Below the pieces are notes generated by a model. The model worked only from the letters and a program-made list of their open reading frames with translations, searched no databases and was not told where the DNA came from. Below are positions 5,820 to 6,241 of a stretch of DNA of 6,241 bases, in pieces; position 1 is the first letter of the stretch, and the number at the start of each line of letters is the position of its first letter. The position numbers were made by a program, and so were the translations under genes. Source of the stretch: Natrialbaceae archaeon Tc-Br11_E2g1 (GTDB lineage Archaea; Halobacteriota; Halobacteria; Halobacteriales; Natrialbaceae); contig LKNC01000171.1 of assembly GCA_001564255.1 (NCBI GenBank), forward strand, positions 1 to 6,241, written 5' to 3'.

Positions 5820-5833
5820 GTGGTGAAGACCAC
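5820..5833 (-). terminator. Small hairpin just downstream of the right-edge gene
   Basis: GTGGT-CTTC-ACCAC on the minus strand, beginning 24 nt after the stop codon at 5857-5859. The position suits a transcript end, but the stem is only 5 bp (6 with a G-T pair) and there is no T-tract, so a terminator role is doubtful. Confidence 0.2.
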
Positions 5834-5856
5834 TCACACGGCCCCGCCCGGGAGGA

Positions 5857-6241
5857 TCAGTCGTCCCCTTGCCGTGGTGTGAAGCCGCTGTCGGTCACGG
5901 CATCCTCGACGCCGGCGGGCTGGTCGAGGAGGTGACACGCGGCACGATGGTCCTGCCTCTCCTGTAGTGCTGGCGTGACGTCTTCGCAGACGCTCTCGTA
6001 CGCCGCGAGCGACTTCTCCGCCTCCTCCCACTCGTCCTCGAGGGCGACGGAGAGGGCTTCCCGAACGCGCGAGCGGTGTGGTTCCGAGAGCGTCGCTTCC
6101 TCGAGGTCGAGCATCGTGTCGACGATCCGGTCTACGAGGTCGTCCGTCTCGTCCGTCTCGAGGAACTCCTTCGTGCCGGAGAGATCGACGTCCCGGTTTC
6201 GTATCCGGTCCCGAACGGTCTGGACGGTCCGGAACTCGTCC
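5857..6241 (-). CDS. Unrecognised acidic haloarchaeal protein, C-terminal 127 residues (N-terminus beyond window edge)
   Basis: An open frame enters from the right edge (first full codon at 6240) and ends with TGA at 5857-5859. The visible part begins DEFRTVQTVRDRIRNRD and continues through an acidic repeat-like patch (ETDETDETDD). It then appears helical and highly charged (LVDRIVDTMLDLEEATLS; ALEDEWEEAEKSLAAYESVCEDV) and ends TPRQGDD. The strong acidity and codon use match the real genes nearby, so coding is likely. No catalytic motif, zinc ligand cluster, signal peptide or membrane segment is visible, and I do not recognise the family. The helical C-terminal domain might mediate protein contacts, but that is a guess. 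It lies on the same strand as hisF but 506 bp upstream, so it is probably a separate transcription unit. The true start lies outside the window. Confidence 0.75.
   Translation of the reverse strand, partial: DEFRTVQTVRDRIRNRDVDLSGTKEFLETDETDDLVDRIVDTMLDLEEATLSEPHRSRVREALSVALEDEWEEAEKSLAAYESVCEDVTPALQERQDHRAACHLLDQPAGVEDAVTDSGFTPRQGDD
6142..6159. repeat. 9-bp perfect tandem duplication inside the right-edge gene
   Basis: GTCCGTCTC is repeated twice head to tail and in frame. On the minus strand it encodes part of the ETDETDETDD acidic run. It looks like a small in-frame slippage product that extended an acidic linker without breaking the frame. Confidence 0.7.

Larger units (their letters stand above)
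5351..5856. other. 506-bp stretch without a convincing gene
   Basis: This gap lies between the hisF start and the stop of the next minus-strand gene. Open frames exist: a GTG-started 72-codon plus frame at 5717, and a 106-codon minus frame over 5517-5837. They lack the acidic composition and high third-position GC of the real genes, so I do not call them. No tRNA or rRNA is recognisable, and I see no conserved core of 7S or RNase P RNA. The stretch is visibly more A/T-rich than the genes. It holds the hisF TATA box, a CGAGT-TT-ACTCG palindrome at 5512-5523, a 14-bp inverted repeat (5584-5692), and a short hairpin at 5820-5833. It may hold regulatory DNA, a degraded mobile element or an unannotated RNA. 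Confidence 0.6.

Noticed and set aside
5517..5837. 106-codon minus-strand frame in the gene-free stretch
   Set aside because: The product is not acidic, has no recognisable domain, no promoter at a suitable distance, and spans both arms of the inverted repeat.
5717..5935. 72-codon plus-strand frame starting with GTG
   Set aside because: It has a TATA-like box at the right spacing, but third-position GC is low, the product is Ser/Arg-rich, and it overlaps a better gene. I kept the transcript possibility as a finding but not as a CDS.

Overview
This window looks like part of a haloarchaeal chromosome (class Halobacteria). The DNA is GC-rich with strong G/C bias at third codon positions. The predicted proteins are rich in Asp and Glu and poor in Lys. 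Most starts lack a Shine-Dalgarno but have an A/T-rich box about 25-35 bp upstream, which fits leaderless or short-leader archaeal transcripts. The HisF protein has the insertions I associate with haloarchaeal HisF. The species cannot be named from this sequence.

Positions 1-3590 hold three genes that suggest surface glycan work. First is the start of an alkaline-phosphatase-superfamily phosphohydrolase (minus strand, running off the left edge). A divergent polysaccharide-deacetylase-family protein follows on the plus strand. A GT-B glycosyltransferase (minus) converges on the deacetylase with a 30-bp gap. Each seems to have its own promoter. A short TAACAAA-containing motif recurs upstream of all three, oriented toward each gene.

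Positions 3591-4440 hold a 106-bp divergent promoter region, then a regulator joining an Lrp/AsnC helix-turn-helix and ligand-binding domain to a C-terminal TrkA-C (RCK_C) domain. The promoter region has a perfect GC-rich inverted repeat and a short palindrome next to the regulator's TATA-like box. The regulator may control itself and the divergent glycosyltransferase, but this is inferred from position only.

Positions 4441-5350 hold a short convergent spacer and hisF (imidazole glycerol phosphate synthase, cyclase subunit), transcribed leftward from its own TATA box. No other his gene lies in the window, which is common in archaea.

Positions 5351-5856 are about 500 bp with no convincing gene. 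They carry a perfect 14-bp inverted repeat with 81 bp between the arms, and each arm runs outward into a TATA-like sequence. This is the least explained part of the window; it could be a small mobile element remnant, a divergent promoter with paired operators, or a structured RNA locus. Positions 5857-6241 hold the C-terminal part of an acidic protein I do not recognise (minus strand, running off the right edge).

Nothing here is clearly a new multi-gene system. The best leads are the 14-bp inverted repeat locus, the Lrp-TrkA-C regulator with its structured divergent promoter, the shared motif upstream of the glycan genes, and an Asn-to-Thr change in a conserved HisF phosphate-binding segment.
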